DNA from: Streptomyces sp. PR69
GTDB lineage: Bacteria; Actinomycetota; Actinomycetes; Streptomycetales; Streptomycetaceae
Length of the DNA stretch: 64,000 nucleotides
Direction of reading: 5' to 3'
NCBI RefSeq assembly: GCF_026420845.1
Contig: NZ_JAOWCB010000004.1
Location: 1 to 64,000, forward strand
Under the pieces are notes generated by a model that saw only the letters and a program-made list of their open reading frames with translations, ran no database searches and had not been told where the DNA came from. Positions 35,688-44,680 of this stretch are shown one piece after another (position 1 is the first letter of the stretch; each line of letters starts with the position of its first letter). A program made the position numbers and the translations under genes.

Positions 35688-37463
35688 ATGCCCGTTGGTG
35701 ACAATGCCCGCCTCCCCGACGCGCAACCGGCGGCGTCGGCCGGGGAATCAGACCCCGACATCGCGATAGAGGAGCTGTATCGACTCCACCGCCCAGCGGT
35801 CCTCTCGTATGCGCGGAGTTGCTGCCGTGATGCGCACACCGCCGAGGATCTGGTCTCTGAAGCCTTCGCCCGCACTCTGCAGGCGGTGCGGTCCGGACGC
35901 GGCCCGGAAGCCGCCTGGCGTCCCTATCTGCTCGCGGTGGTGCGGCGTGTCGCGGCGGAGTGGGCGGCCACGGACCGCCGTACCGAGCTGTCCGCCGACT
36001 TCGGGCAGTGGCTCGACCATCTGCCCGGCGTCGCGGGCGAGGAGAGCGCCGAGGAGCGGATACTGCGCCTGGAGGACTCCAGCCTCGTCCTGCGGGCGTT
36101 CCGCTCGCTGCCCGAGCGGTGGCAGACCGCCCTGTGGCACACCGTCGTCGAGGAGGAGTCCGCCTCGACGGTCGGCGCACTGCTGGGGCTGGGCCCGAGC
36201 GGCGTCGGCTCGCTGGCGGCCAGAGCACGGGAAGGGCTCCGCGAGGCGTATCTGGCCGTGCACGCGGAGCGCGCGTCGGCGAGCGAGGAGTGCCGCCGCT
36301 ACAGCTCACTGCTGGGCGCCGCGGTGCGCCGGGCGGGACGGCGGCCGAACCGAGACCTCGACCGGCATCTCGAACAGTGCCCGCCCTGCCGCGGGGCGCT
36401 GGGCGAACTCGTCGAGCTCAATGAACGTCTTGACGCCAAGCTGCCGGCCAGTGTGCTGCTGTTCGGCAGCTCCGGCTATGTCGCGGCCCGAACGGCCGAG
36501 ACGACCGGTGCGGGCGCAGCCGGTGCGGCGGCGGCCCCCGGCGTCCCGGACCACGGCCTCCTCCCGGGCGGCGCGGGGAGCTGGCAGCCGCGGGCGGCAG
36601 GCTCCCCTGCCCAGCTGGGGGCGGTCGCCGGAGGCGTCGTCGCCGTCGTCGGCGTCACCGTGTTCCTCCTGCCCTCGCCGTTCGGAGACGACCGGAACGG
36701 GGCCGGACCATGGACGGCGGCCGCCGAGACGACTCATGCCTCCCTCGCGTATCCGCCGCCCGTCCGGCTCACCCCCGCCCGGCCGAAGGACTCGCCCTCC
36801 CCGAAGCCGCCCTCCCCGAAGCCGCCCTCCCGGACCCCGTCCCCCGCCCCCTCCCCCGCCACGCCGTCCGCGACGCCTCGCCCGGCCGCACCCAGGGCCC
36901 CGGGAGCGGTCGTCTGGTCGGGCCCCCTCCGCAATCTGGGCGTCGCCGCGCAGTGCGTCGAGCCTGCCGCCGCGTCAGTCGTCCAGAACACCTGTGACGG
37001 CAGCAAGGAGCAGCTCTGGCAGGCCGTGTCGCTCCCGCGCGCGAAGGACTACAGGCTGCTGCACAACGCGGCCACGGGACAGTGCGTCGACTACAGCGCA
37101 GGCACCCGGAAAATCATCAACAACGCCGCCTTCTTTCCCGTCGGGATGGCTCCCTGCCGGAAAGACGGCGAAGGACAGAAATTCCGTCTGGACCCGGCGC
37201 TGGCTGAAGGCGAGATCAGTTACCTGCTGCGTACTGAACGGGACGCCAGTAAGCCGTGGTTCAACATGCAGCTCGGAATGTTCAACTGGTGCCCGACATG
37301 CCCCGGATACGATCCGGAACTCAAACAGGGAGAACCATTGACTCTCACTCATAATTACTACCACGCACCGAGGCTGCGCTATCTCCTCGACGGCATGAAG
37401 ATCCGCCCGGATCAGCCGGTGTATGTACTGGCCGACCCGCCGGCTTCTGAATCAGCCAGGTAA
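35688..37463 (+). CDS. ECF sigma factor fused to zinc finger, membrane helix and ricin-like lectin domain
   Basis: A 591-residue protein. In order: sigma region 2 (about 25-95; ELYRLHRPAVLSYARSCCRD, AEDLVSEAFARTLQ), region 4 (about 140-195; LPERWQTALWHTVVEEESAS, GPSGVGSLAARAREGLREAY), an anti-sigma-like zinc finger (HLEQCPPCRGALGELVELNE, about 235-260), one membrane helix (AVAGGVVAVVGVTVFLLP), a Ser/Pro/Lys linker (SPSPKPPSPKPPS), and an outside domain with QCVEPAA, NTCDGSKEQLWQ, ATGQCVDYSAG and APC, resembling a ricin-type beta-trefoil. It may be a one-protein, membrane-anchored ECF switch sensing carbohydrate. An in-frame GTG at 35655 is an alternative start. Tandem with a similar gene. Confidence 0.82.
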   Translation: MPVGDNARLPDAQPAASAGESDPDIAIEELYRLHRPAVLSYARSCCRDAHTAEDLVSEAFARTLQAVRSGRGPEAAWRPYLLAVVRRVAAEWAATDRRTELSADFGQWLDHLPGVAGEESAEERILRLEDSSLVLRAFRSLPERWQTALWHTVVEEESASTVGALLGLGPSGVGSLAARAREGLREAYLAVHAERASASEECRRYSSLLGAAVRRAGRRPNRDLDRHLEQCPPCRGALGELVELNERLDAKLPASVLLFGSSGYVAARTAETTGAGAAGAAAAPGVPDHGLLPGGAGSWQPRAAGSPAQLGAVAGGVVAVVGVTVFLLPSPFGDDRNGAGPWTAAAETTHASLAYPPPVRLTPARPKDSPSPKPPSPKPPSRTPSPAPSPATPSATPRPAAPRAPGAVVWSGPLRNLGVAAQCVEPAAASVVQNTCDGSKEQLWQAVSLPRAKDYRLLHNAATGQCVDYSAGTRKIINNAAFFPVGMAPCRKDGEGQKFRLDPALAEGEISYLLRTERDASKPWFNMQLGMFNWCPTCPGYDPELKQGEPLTLTHNYYHAPRLRYLLDGMKIRPDQPVYVLADPPASESAR

Positions 37464-37526
37464 AGCCCGCACCAGGCATATACCGGCGTACGGCTGCCGC
37501 CGCCGGACCGAGTGGAAGGTTTCTCC

Positions 37527-39119
37527 GTGCACCTGCTCCTGGGCTCGCGTCCGCCGCAGCGCCCGCTCCCCGACGCGGCGTTGCTGATCGCTTTACGCAA
37601 GGGACAGACCAGATCCTTCCGGCATCTCTACCGCCGCCACTACGCCGCCGTGCAGGCGTATGCCTCCCAGTGCATGTCAGGCCCGCTCGACGCCCAGGAG
37701 GTGACCGCGAGCGTCTTCGCACGTCTGCTCCAGCAGATCTCCGCCGGAGAGTCCCTTGTCGAGCAGCGTCATCCGGGATGTCTGCGCCCGCAGTTGCTGG
37801 GGATGGTACGCAATGCGGCGGTCGATCGCTGGCGGCGGGAGCCGGACGCCCTGTCCCGGCGCTTCCGGCAGTGGGTCGCGGCGGGTTCACAGTGGCCGTG
37901 GGGCGAGGACGGCCAGCTCGCTCTCGCGTACGAGCGTCTCCCGGCCGCTGCCCGGCGTCTGCTGTGGCACTCGGTCGTGGAAGGGGACGACCCTGCCCTG
38001 ACGGCACGCATCACCGGGCTGGCGCGTCATGAGATTCCTCAGGCGTGCGAACGGGCCCTGAGCGTGCTCCGCGCATTCCGTGCCGACCTGTATCTGGAGC
38101 GGCTGGAGCGCCCGGACTGCCGGGAGCTGTTCCGTCGTCTGCACGCACGGCCCGGTGAGCAGCCTGACGAAGAAGCCGCGGATCATCTCAGCGCGTGTCC
38201 GGGCTGCCGGAACGTCCACAAGGACCTCGCGCGGCTCGACGAACGGCTCGCGGCGCAGCTGCCGGTGCGGCTGCTCGGATGGTGGCCGGGGCGGGAGTAT
38301 CTGCGGGCGAAGGCCGCCATTCCCGTGCCGCTGGGCGACCCGCCGTTCCTTGCCGGGCTGCTGGAGCGCACGGGCGCTCAGGGCCCGGCGAGGCGCTCGC
38401 CGCTGCACCGGACCGGCCGAGCCTACCGAGCCGCCCGAGCCGCCCGAGTCGCCCGAGTCGCCGGAACCACCCGAGCCGCCCGAGCCGCCGGGACCGCCGT
38501 AGGCCGCTGCCAAAGGCTGCGGGCGGTGCTCCCCCGGTGCCGTCCCGGCCGTTCTCCGGCCGCTCTCGCGATCGCCGGCTTTCTGGCCGGGGTGGTCGCG
38601 GGCATGTTCGCGCTCTCCGCCTGCGACCAGCGCGGCGGACCGACGACACCACCACCGCCGTCGGCGCCGGAGCCAGAGCCAGAGCCGGAAACCGCGCCGG
38701 AGAGTCCCCCTGCGCTCTCCGCCCGGTTTCCCGTCCGGGCCGGTGCCCACACCTCGCAGCAGGGCGCACGGGCCGGCGTCGCAGCCGGCAGCCGTGTGCT
38801 CGGCAACTCCTCCGTACTCCGGTATGAGCGGGTCGACTTCGCGGCGGGCGGGGACGGCTTCGCCCGGGCCAGGCTCACCGGGCCGCAAGGCGGCGGCGCC
38901 TGGATCGAGCTGACGCTCGACGCCCCGGAACGGCCGCCGCTGACACAGATCATCCCCGACGCCGACGGATCGCCGTCCGATGTCTCGGTGCCGATCAGAC
39001 CCGTCAGCGGTGTGCACAGCGTGTATGTCACCGCCCGCTGTCCGACGGCGGAGCCGTGCGTGGAACTCCGCGCCTTCGGCACGACGCCGGGCGTGCGCCC
39101 CGACCCGCCGCGGCCATGA
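37527..39119 (+). CDS. Second ECF sigma factor fused to zinc finger, membrane helix and CBM6-like domain
   Basis: A 530-residue paralogue in architecture of the preceding gene, with low sequence similarity. Sigma region 2: ALRKGQTRSFRHLYRRHYAA, DAQEVTASVFARLLQQI. Region 4: LPAAARRLLWHSVVEGDDPA. Zinc finger: HLSACPGCRNVHKDLARLDE. An Arg/Ala-rich stretch (AARAARVARVAG) coded by 9-bp repeats precedes the helix AALAIAGFLAGVVAGMFALS, then a Pro/Glu linker and a beta-sandwich reading YERVDFAAGGDGFARARL, GGGAWIELTLDAPE, GVHSVYVTARCP, close to CBM6. The GTG at 37527 follows GGAAGG; an earlier GTG at 37512 lacks a site. Sixty-three bases separate the two genes, so they are probably co-transcribed. Confidence 0.8.
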   Translation: MHLLLGSRPPQRPLPDAALLIALRKGQTRSFRHLYRRHYAAVQAYASQCMSGPLDAQEVTASVFARLLQQISAGESLVEQRHPGCLRPQLLGMVRNAAVDRWRREPDALSRRFRQWVAAGSQWPWGEDGQLALAYERLPAAARRLLWHSVVEGDDPALTARITGLARHEIPQACERALSVLRAFRADLYLERLERPDCRELFRRLHARPGEQPDEEAADHLSACPGCRNVHKDLARLDERLAAQLPVRLLGWWPGREYLRAKAAIPVPLGDPPFLAGLLERTGAQGPARRSPLHRTGRAYRAARAARVARVAGTTRAARAAGTAVGRCQRLRAVLPRCRPGRSPAALAIAGFLAGVVAGMFALSACDQRGGPTTPPPPSAPEPEPEPETAPESPPALSARFPVRAGAHTSQQGARAGVAAGSRVLGNSSVLRYERVDFAAGGDGFARARLTGPQGGGAWIELTLDAPERPPLTQIIPDADGSPSDVSVPIRPVSGVHSVYVTARCPTAEPCVELRAFGTTPGVRPDPPRP

Positions 39120-39165
39120 CGCGGCCATGACGTCCTTGCGCGCTCGTCATGGGCCCTGCTGCTCG

Positions 39166-40692
39166 TCATGGACCCTGCCGCTCGCCTTGCGCAGGCTGGA
39201 TCCATCCCAGGGACCGCTCGACGGCCCGCTGCCAGCAGTCGTACTCCCGCTCCCGGCGCTCGGGGTCCATGGCCGGCAGCCACTGGGCCGCTCGGTGCCA
39301 GTTGCCGCGCAGGACTTCCATGTCCGGCCAGTAGCCGGCGGCGAGGCCCGCGGCGTAGGCCGCGCCGAGCGAGACGGTCTCGGCGACCAGGGGCCGCACC
39401 ACGGGAACGTCGAGCACATCGGCGAGGAACTGCATGAGGAGATTGTCGGATGTCATCCCGCCGTCCACCTTGAGCTGCTTGAGGGCGAGCGCGGAGTCGG
39501 CGTTCATGGCGTCGACGACCTCCCGCGTCTGCCAGCCGGTGGCCTCCAGAACGGCTCGGGCCAGGTGCCCCTTGGTGATGTACGAGGTGAGGCCCACGAT
39601 GACGCCGCGGGCGTCGCTGCGCCAGTGGGGTGCGAACAGGCCGGAGAACGCCGGGACGATATAGCAGCCGCCGTTGTCCTCGACGGTGCGCGCCAGGGTC
39701 TCGATCTCGGGCGCGCTGCTGATCAGGCCCAGGCGGTCGCGGAACCACTGGACCAGTGAGCCGGTGACGGCGATCGGGCCTTCCAGCGCGTAGACCGCCG
39801 GCTGGTTCCCGACCTTGTACGCCACGGTGGTGAGGAGCCCGTGCCGGGACCGCACGACGTCGGCGCCGGTGTTCATCAGCAGGAAGCTGCCGGTCCCGTA
39901 GGTGCACTTCGCCTCGCCGGGCGAGAAGCAGGTCTGCCCGAAGAGGGCCGCCTGCTGATCGCCGAGGGCGGCCGTGATCGGAACGCCCGGCAGCACCGAG
40001 CGGGCCTCGCCGTAGCTCTCGGCCGAGGACCGGATCTCCGGCAGCATCGCACGCGGCGTCCCGAAGAAGTCCAACAGCTCATCGTCCCAGGTCAGCGTGC
40101 GTATGTTGGCGAGCATGGTGCGGCTGGCGTTGGTGGCGTCGGTGATGTGCAGGCCCCCGGCCGGTCCGCCGGTGAGATTCCAGATCAGCCAGCTCTCCAT
40201 GGTGCCGAACAGCACCTCGCCGTCCCGCGCACGCCGCTCCAGCCCCTCGACGTGGTCGAACAGCCAGCGGATCCGGGGCGCGGAGAAGTAGGTCGACGGG
40301 GGAAGGCAGCAGCGTTCGAGGAAGTACTCGTCGCCCGGCCGGCTTCTCAGGTCGTCGACGAGCGGCGCGGTGCGGGTGTCCTGCCAGACGATCGCCCTGC
40401 CCAGCGGAGCGCCGGTCCGCCGGTCCCAGAGCACGGTCGTCTCGCGCTGGTTGGCGATCCCGATGGCCGCGATCTGCCCGGCGTCCAGGTCTGCGCCGGA
40501 CAGCGCCTCGGGGACGACGCGCTGGAGGTTGCGCCAGATCTCGGAGGCGTCGTGCTCGACCCAGCCGGGCCGGGGGAAGTGCTGACGGTGCTCCCGCTGG
40601 GCGACCGACTTCAGTCGCCCGCGGTGGTCGAACAGGATGCATCGCGTGGAGTTGGTGCCCTGGTCGATGGACATCACATACCGAGCAACCAT
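39166..40692 (-). CDS. glpK: Glycerol kinase
   Basis: Phosphorylates glycerol to sn-glycerol 3-phosphate. The 508-residue FGGY kinase starts [19 protein letters not shown] (ATP-binding), and has [49 protein letters not shown] followed by [13 protein letters not shown], and the adenosine motif [20 protein letters not shown]. It follows the IclR regulator gene by 48 bp on the same strand. In the classical streptomycete gyl operon a glycerol facilitator gene lies between these two; it is absent here, and no glpD is nearby, so this may be a secondary locus or a trimmed one. Confidence 0.95.
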   Translation of the reverse strand: MVARYVMSIDQGTNSTRCILFDHRGRLKSVAQREHRQHFPRPGWVEHDASEIWRNLQRVVPEALSGADLDAGQIAAIGIANQRETTVLWDRRTGAPLGRAIVWQDTRTAPLVDDLRSRPGDEYFLERCCLPPSTYFSAPRIRWLFDHVEGLERRARDGEVLFGTMESWLIWNLTGGPAGGLHITDATNASRTMLANIRTLTWDDELLDFFGTPRAMLPEIRSSAESYGEARSVLPGVPITAALGDQQAALFGQTCFSPGEAKCTYGTGSFLLMNTGADVVRSRHGLLTTVAYKVGNQPAVYALEGPIAVTGSLVQWFRDRLGLISSAPEIETLARTVEDNGGCYIVPAFSGLFAPHWRSDARGVIVGLTSYITKGHLARAVLEATGWQTREVVDAMNADSALALKQLKVDGGMTSDNLLMQFLADVLDVPVVRPLVAETVSLGAAYAAGLAAGYWPDMEVLRGNWHRAAQWLPAMDPERREREYDCWQRAVERSLGWIQPAQGERQGP

Positions 40693-40740
40693 GACACGCC
40701 CGCCTTCCGCTGAGTCGTCTGCGCCGCCGAACCGCCGGGC

Positions 40741-41508
40741 CTACCAGCGCGCCGCGCCGAGGTCCCTGGAAATCGCCCGTGCGGCCTCCCGGAGCAAGGT
40801 GATCAGGGCCGGGCGGGGCCGGCCCTTGTCGTCGCAGATCCGCTCGACCGGGCCGGACACCCCGATCGCGCCCACCACCAGACCGCCGTGCCCCCGGATC
40901 GGCGCGGCGACTCCGGCGTCCCCCATGCTCATCTCCTGCACCTCCGCGCCCCAGCCGACCTCCCGGATCTCGCCGAGTGCCCGTTCGAGGTCCTCCGGCA
41001 GCACCAGGGTGTGCCTGGTGTACGCCTCCGGTCCGGCCCGCAGCACGGAGTCGAGGGGGGCGGCCCCGAAGGCCAGCAGGACCTTGCCGAGCGAGGAGGC
41101 GTGCAAGGGCAGCAGCGCGCCGACATCCAGGGTCTGGAGGGTGTCGTCCGGCCGGAAGACGTGGTGCACGATCAGCACCTCGCCCTCCAGGGGCGCGCCC
41201 AGACGGACGGCCTCGCCGCTGCGGGCGGCCAGGGCGTCGGCCCAGTTGATGGAGCGCGAGCGCAGCTCGTTGACGTCGAGGTAGCTGGTGCCGAGATGGA
41301 GCAGCGCCGCCCCGAGCTGGTACTTGCCGGTCGCCGCGTCCTGCTCCACGAAGTCCACATGCTGCAGGGTGCGCAGAATGCCGTGCGCGGTGCCTTTGGC
41401 CAGCCCGAGCGACGACGCCACCTCGCCCAGCCCGAGCCGACGGGGACCGGCGGCAAGCAGACGCAGGATCGCGGCCGCCCGTTCTATGGACTGGACAGGG
41501 CCGACCAT
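40741..41508 (-). CDS. gylR: IclR-family regulator, GylR-like
   Basis: A 255-residue repressor. The N-terminal winged helix is VQSIERAAAILRLLAAGPRR, LGLGEVASSLGLAKGTAHGI, LRTLQHVDFVEQDAATGKYQ. The C-terminal effector domain contains LGKVLLAFGAA, MSMGDAGVAAPIRGHGGLVV and GAIGVSGPVERI, as in GylR, which controls glycerol use and responds to glycerol 3-phosphate. The ATG at 41508 fits the family start (MVGPVQSIERA). Directly upstream are two direct repeats of GAACRGTGGTC 20 bp apart, a fitting IclR operator, implying autoregulation and control of glpK. Confidence 0.85.
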   Translation of the reverse strand: MVGPVQSIERAAAILRLLAAGPRRLGLGEVASSLGLAKGTAHGILRTLQHVDFVEQDAATGKYQLGAALLHLGTSYLDVNELRSRSINWADALAARSGEAVRLGAPLEGEVLIVHHVFRPDDTLQTLDVGALLPLHASSLGKVLLAFGAAPLDSVLRAGPEAYTRHTLVLPEDLERALGEIREVGWGAEVQEMSMGDAGVAAPIRGHGGLVVGAIGVSGPVERICDDKGRPRPALITLLREAARAISRDLGAARW

Positions 41509-41538
41509 GAGGCGATCGTACGTCCGTCGCCCGCATTG

Positions 41539-41569
41539 GACCACCGTTCGACAATGCCGACCACTGTTC
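41539..41569 (-). promoter_or_regulatory. Direct-repeat operator upstream of gylR-glpK
   Basis: GACCACCGTTC (41539-41549) and GACCACTGTTC (41559-41569) are 11-bp direct repeats differing at one base, 20 bp apart (two helical turns), 30-60 bp upstream of the gylR start. The same region also lies upstream of the divergent RsbW-like gene at 41648. Confidence 0.55.
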
Positions 41570-41647
41570 ATTGACTGCCCGCGCTTCTGTTCGTAGCGTG
41601 CATCACGTCCGGCCTCCAGCCGACCGACAGCTCCCGGAGGAGGGGCC

Positions 41648-42112
41648 ATGACAGCAGCGCGGCCCGGTCCAGCGCTCCGCGAGGAAGCAGCGCTTCGTGA
41701 GGACGCGGCGCCTTGTGAGGAAACCGAGTACATCTTTTCGCTGCCGCACACCCCCGGGGCCGTCCCGGCCGTACGGCGGCGTATACGCGCGGTCCTCGCG
41801 GACTGGCGACTGCCCGCGGAAGCCGCAGAGGATGTGCTCCTGCTGGCCTCTGAGCTGCTCGCCAACGCGATCGTCCACGCCCTGCCCCCGGCGACGCTGC
41901 GGCTGTCGCGGGTGTGGGCGGACAGGCGCAGAGCCGTACGCGTCGAGGTGACCGACAGGGGGCCCGCCGCCCCGGCCGGACTCCCGGCCCCTGCAGCGGA
42001 CCCGGACGAGCACGGCCGGGGCCTCGGCATCGTCACGGCGCTGTCGGCCCGGTGCGGCGTACGAGAGCACCTCGGCGGGACGGGCCGCTGGGCGGATGTG
42101 GTCGTGGGGTGA
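41648..42112 (+). CDS. RsbW-like ATP-binding regulatory protein
   Basis: A 154-residue GHKL ATPase-domain protein of the anti-sigma/serine kinase type, very numerous in Streptomyces. The N box is LLASELLANAIVHALPPATL, followed by VEVTDRGPAAP (G1-like) and EHGRGLGIVTALSARCGVRE (G2), and the end GTGRWADVVVG. The N-terminus contains short repeats (LREEAALREDAAPCEETE). GGAGGAGG precedes the ATG. It diverges from gylR. No sigma factor or anti-anti-sigma gene is adjacent, so its partner is unknown. Confidence 0.85.
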   Translation: MTAARPGPALREEAALREDAAPCEETEYIFSLPHTPGAVPAVRRRIRAVLADWRLPAEAAEDVLLLASELLANAIVHALPPATLRLSRVWADRRRAVRVEVTDRGPAAPAGLPAPAADPDEHGRGLGIVTALSARCGVREHLGGTGRWADVVVG

Positions 42113-42348
42113 GATCGCCCGGCGTCGCCGCCGCGACGACGGGAGACTGCGCAGTGCGGTGCGCACCTCGGCAACACCCCTGCCGGGGCGGAAGGTTGAC
42201 ACCGCGTAGGCCGGTTGACTCGACGCGACCGCGCCCCGCGCGAACTCGGCTATGCTCCGGCGCAGCACTGGCGCGGCGCCGTGCGGGGGACCCTCGCGGC
42301 GCTCGCACCCCGGGGATTCCCCTGCCCAAGGCTCGCCCAGGAGGCAGT

Positions 42349-42921
42349 ATGAGCACCGCGTCCCGCATCTTCCGCCGCGGCGGCCGTCCGGCCCCGCGGC
42401 TGACGCCCGGAGACGCCGTCGCACCCCGCATACTGACGACGATCACCTCCGAGCGCCTGCGCGTTCCCGACCCCGCGGCCCTGGTGCATCTGCAGTTCCG
42501 GCGCTTCGCGGGGTGCCCCGTGTGCAATCTGCACCTCAGGTCCGTGGCCCGGCGGCACGAGGAGATCAGGGCCGCGGGCATCCGCGAGGTGGCCGTGTTC
42601 CACTCCCCGGCCGAGTCGATGCTTCCGCACCAGGGCGACCTGCCCTTTCCGGCCGTGGCCGACCCCGGCAAGTCGCTGTACGCGGCCTTCGGCGTGGAGT
42701 CGTCGCCGCGGGCGCTGCTCGACCCGCGCGCCTGGCCCGCGATCTTCCGGGTCGCCTTCACCCGCCTGCCGTCCGTCCCCGGACCGGGCGGGGCCCTCGG
42801 CCTCCCCGCGGACTTCCTCATCGGACCCGACGGCCTCGTGCGCGAGGTCAAGTACGGCCGGCACGCCGACGACCAGTGGCCCGTGGACGAACTGCTGTCC
42901 CTGGCGGCCCGCCACCGTTAG
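42349..42921 (+). CDS. Peroxiredoxin-like (AhpC/TSA) protein
   Basis: A 190-residue thioredoxin-fold protein. The redox motif FAGCPVCNLHLR carries a CxxC where peroxiredoxins have one peroxidatic cysteine, and the downstream blocks VAVFHSPAESMLPHQGDLPF, PAVADPGKSLYAAFGVE and DFLIGPDGLVREVKYGRHAD define the peroxiredoxin-like group seen in actinobacteria. It probably reduces peroxides or disulfides in the cytoplasm. AGGAGG precedes the ATG at 42349. Upstream a GGTTGAC direct repeat (about 42193 and 42212) could provide a -35 box. Confidence 0.82.
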   Translation: MSTASRIFRRGGRPAPRLTPGDAVAPRILTTITSERLRVPDPAALVHLQFRRFAGCPVCNLHLRSVARRHEEIRAAGIREVAVFHSPAESMLPHQGDLPFPAVADPGKSLYAAFGVESSPRALLDPRAWPAIFRVAFTRLPSVPGPGGALGLPADFLIGPDGLVREVKYGRHADDQWPVDELLSLAARHR

Positions 42922-43082
42922 CCCGGGCGGACGCTCTTCGAGGCGGGCGCTCATCAGCGTGAGCGACACCGATCACGCAGCCAGAATCGTCACCTTTCCC
43001 CGAATTGCCGGGAATGATGTCCTATGTGAGGCTCACAGGGGCGGGCGGACCGCACGCCCGTGCCCGTGGAGGAGGGAGCCTC

Positions 43083-43613
43083 ATGTCAGTCGACACACCG
43101 GCCGCGGACACTCAGGCGGCCGAGCGTGGTCCCGGGCCCGTCACCGTACGGCTGACCGTCAACGGCGTCGAGCGGAGCCTGCTGATCGAACCCCGGGTGA
43201 GCCTGCTGCAGGCGCTCCGCGAGGAGCTCGATCTCACCGGGGCCAAGCGCGGCTGCGACCAGGGCACGTGCGGCGCGTGCACGGTCTTCGCCGACGGCCG
43301 CCGGGTGCTGGCGTGTCTGACGCTCGCCATTGCCTGCGAGGGGCGGGAGATCACCACCGTCGAAGGGCTCGCGCAGCCGGACGGACAGCACAACGGGCGG
43401 CTCCATCCCATGCAGGAGGAGTTCATCGCCCATGACGCCTTCCAGTGCGGCTACTGCACCCCCGGGCAGATCATGTCGGCGGTCGGCTGCGTCGAGGAGG
43501 GCCACGCCGCCGATGACGCGGAGATCAAGGAGTGGATGAGCGGCAACATCTGCCGCTGCGCCGCCTATCCCAACATCCGGGCGGCCGTCCGCGCCGCACG
43601 CGAGCGCGTCTGA
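43083..43613 (+). CDS. Molybdenum hydroxylase, 2Fe-2S subunit (PaoA type)
   Basis: A 176-residue electron-transfer subunit. The plant-type ferredoxin cluster is KRGCDQGTCGACTVFADG followed by VLAC, and the second helical cluster is QCGYCTPGQIMSAVG with GNICRCAAYPNIRAAV. GGAGGGAGCC precedes the ATG at 43083. It heads a three-gene operon with the FAD and molybdopterin subunits. The gap to the next gene (43614-43672) is made of 9-bp repeats of the form GCNTCTGCC. The protein has no twin-arginine signal, so the enzyme is probably cytoplasmic, unlike E. coli PaoABC. Confidence 0.92.
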   Translation: MSVDTPAADTQAAERGPGPVTVRLTVNGVERSLLIEPRVSLLQALREELDLTGAKRGCDQGTCGACTVFADGRRVLACLTLAIACEGREITTVEGLAQPDGQHNGRLHPMQEEFIAHDAFQCGYCTPGQIMSAVGCVEEGHAADDAEIKEWMSGNICRCAAYPNIRAAVRAARERV

Positions 43614-43672
43614 CGCATCTGCCGCGTCTGCCGTGTCTGCCGCATCTGAGAAGCCCGAGGAGCACGCCCGTC

Positions 43673-44680
43673 ATGCGCCCTGTCAGCTATCTTCGTCCGG
43701 ACGGCGTCGACGACGCCGTCCAGGCCGTCACAGCGGACCCCGGCAGCCACTTCCTCGCCGGCGGCACCACCGAGGTGGATCTGCTCCGGCAGCATGTCCT
43801 GGCCCCCCGCCGGCTGGTCGACATCAACCGGCTGCCGCTCGCGGGCATCGAGGACCTGCCCGACGGCGGCGTACGCATCGGCGCGCTCGCCAGGATGAGC
43901 GAGGCCGCCGCATCGCCCGCCGTACGCGAACGCTTCCCCATGGTCTCCCAGGCCCTGGAGCTCGGCGCCTCCGCCCAGCTGCGGCATATGGCCTCCATGG
44001 GCGGCAATATGTTGCAGAAGGTCCGCTGCGCCTACTACCGCGACGGCGAGTCACCGTGCAATAAACGGGAGCCGGGAAGCGGATGTTCGGCGCTGCACGG
44101 CGTCAGCCGCACCCATGCCGTGCTGGGGGTCAGCGACCACTGCATCGCCACTCACCCCTCCGACGTCGCCGTCCCGCTCGCGGCGCTCGACGCCCGCATC
44201 CACACGCGCGGCGTCCACGGCGAACGGTCCCACACCGTCGACGAGTTCTTCCTTCAGCCCGGAGCGACGCCGCACCGCGAGCATCCGCTGGACCATGGAG
44301 AGCTGATCACGGCGATCGAGGTGCCCGCCCTGCCGATGGCCCGGCGGTCCCGCTATCTCAAGGTGCGCGACCGCGAGTCCTATGAATTCGCCCTGGTCTC
44401 CGTCGCCGCCGCGGTCGACACGGACGACGGCGCGATCAGCGGCGTACGGATCGCTCTGGGCGGAGTCGCCGTCAAGCCCTGGCGGGCCCGGCGCGCAGAG
44501 GAGGTCCTGCTCGGCGCGCCCGCGACCGACGAGACCTTCGAACGGGCGGCGCGCGAGGAGCTGGCCGCGGCCCGCACGACCGCCATGAACGCCTTCAAGC
44601 CCGATCTCGCGCGGCGTACGCTCGTCCGTGCTCTGCGCGCCCTCACCACCACCGGCACCGTCACCGGGAGGCAGGGATGA
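43673..44680 (+). CDS. Molybdenum hydroxylase, FAD subunit with extra Cys motif (PaoB type)
   Basis: A 335-residue FAD-binding subunit: FLAGGTTEVDLLRQHV and MGGNMLQKVRCAYYRD bind FAD. Unlike ordinary xanthine dehydrogenase or CO-dehydrogenase M subunits it has cysteines at 119, 129, 138 and 157 in the context VRCAYYRDGESPCNKREP, GSGCSALHG and DHCIATHPSD. E. coli PaoB holds an additional 4Fe-4S cluster with such an insert, so one is predicted here. It overlaps the large subunit gene by four bases (ATGA). GAGG lies upstream of the ATG at 43673. Confidence 0.9.
   Translation: MRPVSYLRPDGVDDAVQAVTADPGSHFLAGGTTEVDLLRQHVLAPRRLVDINRLPLAGIEDLPDGGVRIGALARMSEAAASPAVRERFPMVSQALELGASAQLRHMASMGGNMLQKVRCAYYRDGESPCNKREPGSGCSALHGVSRTHAVLGVSDHCIATHPSDVAVPLAALDARIHTRGVHGERSHTVDEFFLQPGATPHREHPLDHGELITAIEVPALPMARRSRYLKVRDRESYEFALVSVAAAVDTDDGAISGVRIALGGVAVKPWRARRAEEVLLGAPATDETFERAAREELAAARTTAMNAFKPDLARRTLVRALRALTTTGTVTGRQG

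Noticed and set aside
42994..43014. Near-palindrome TTCCCCGAATTGCCGGGAA upstream of the molybdenum hydroxylase, as a further type B operator
   Set aside because: It shares only the ATTG core; the half-site spacing (N13 between TTC and GAA instead of N9) and the absence of a second site do not fit the gcl/hyi model.
43614..43672. 9-bp repeats between molybdenum-hydroxylase genes as a regulatory array
   Set aside because: The short, imperfect repeat lies inside an operon and is most simply slippage.
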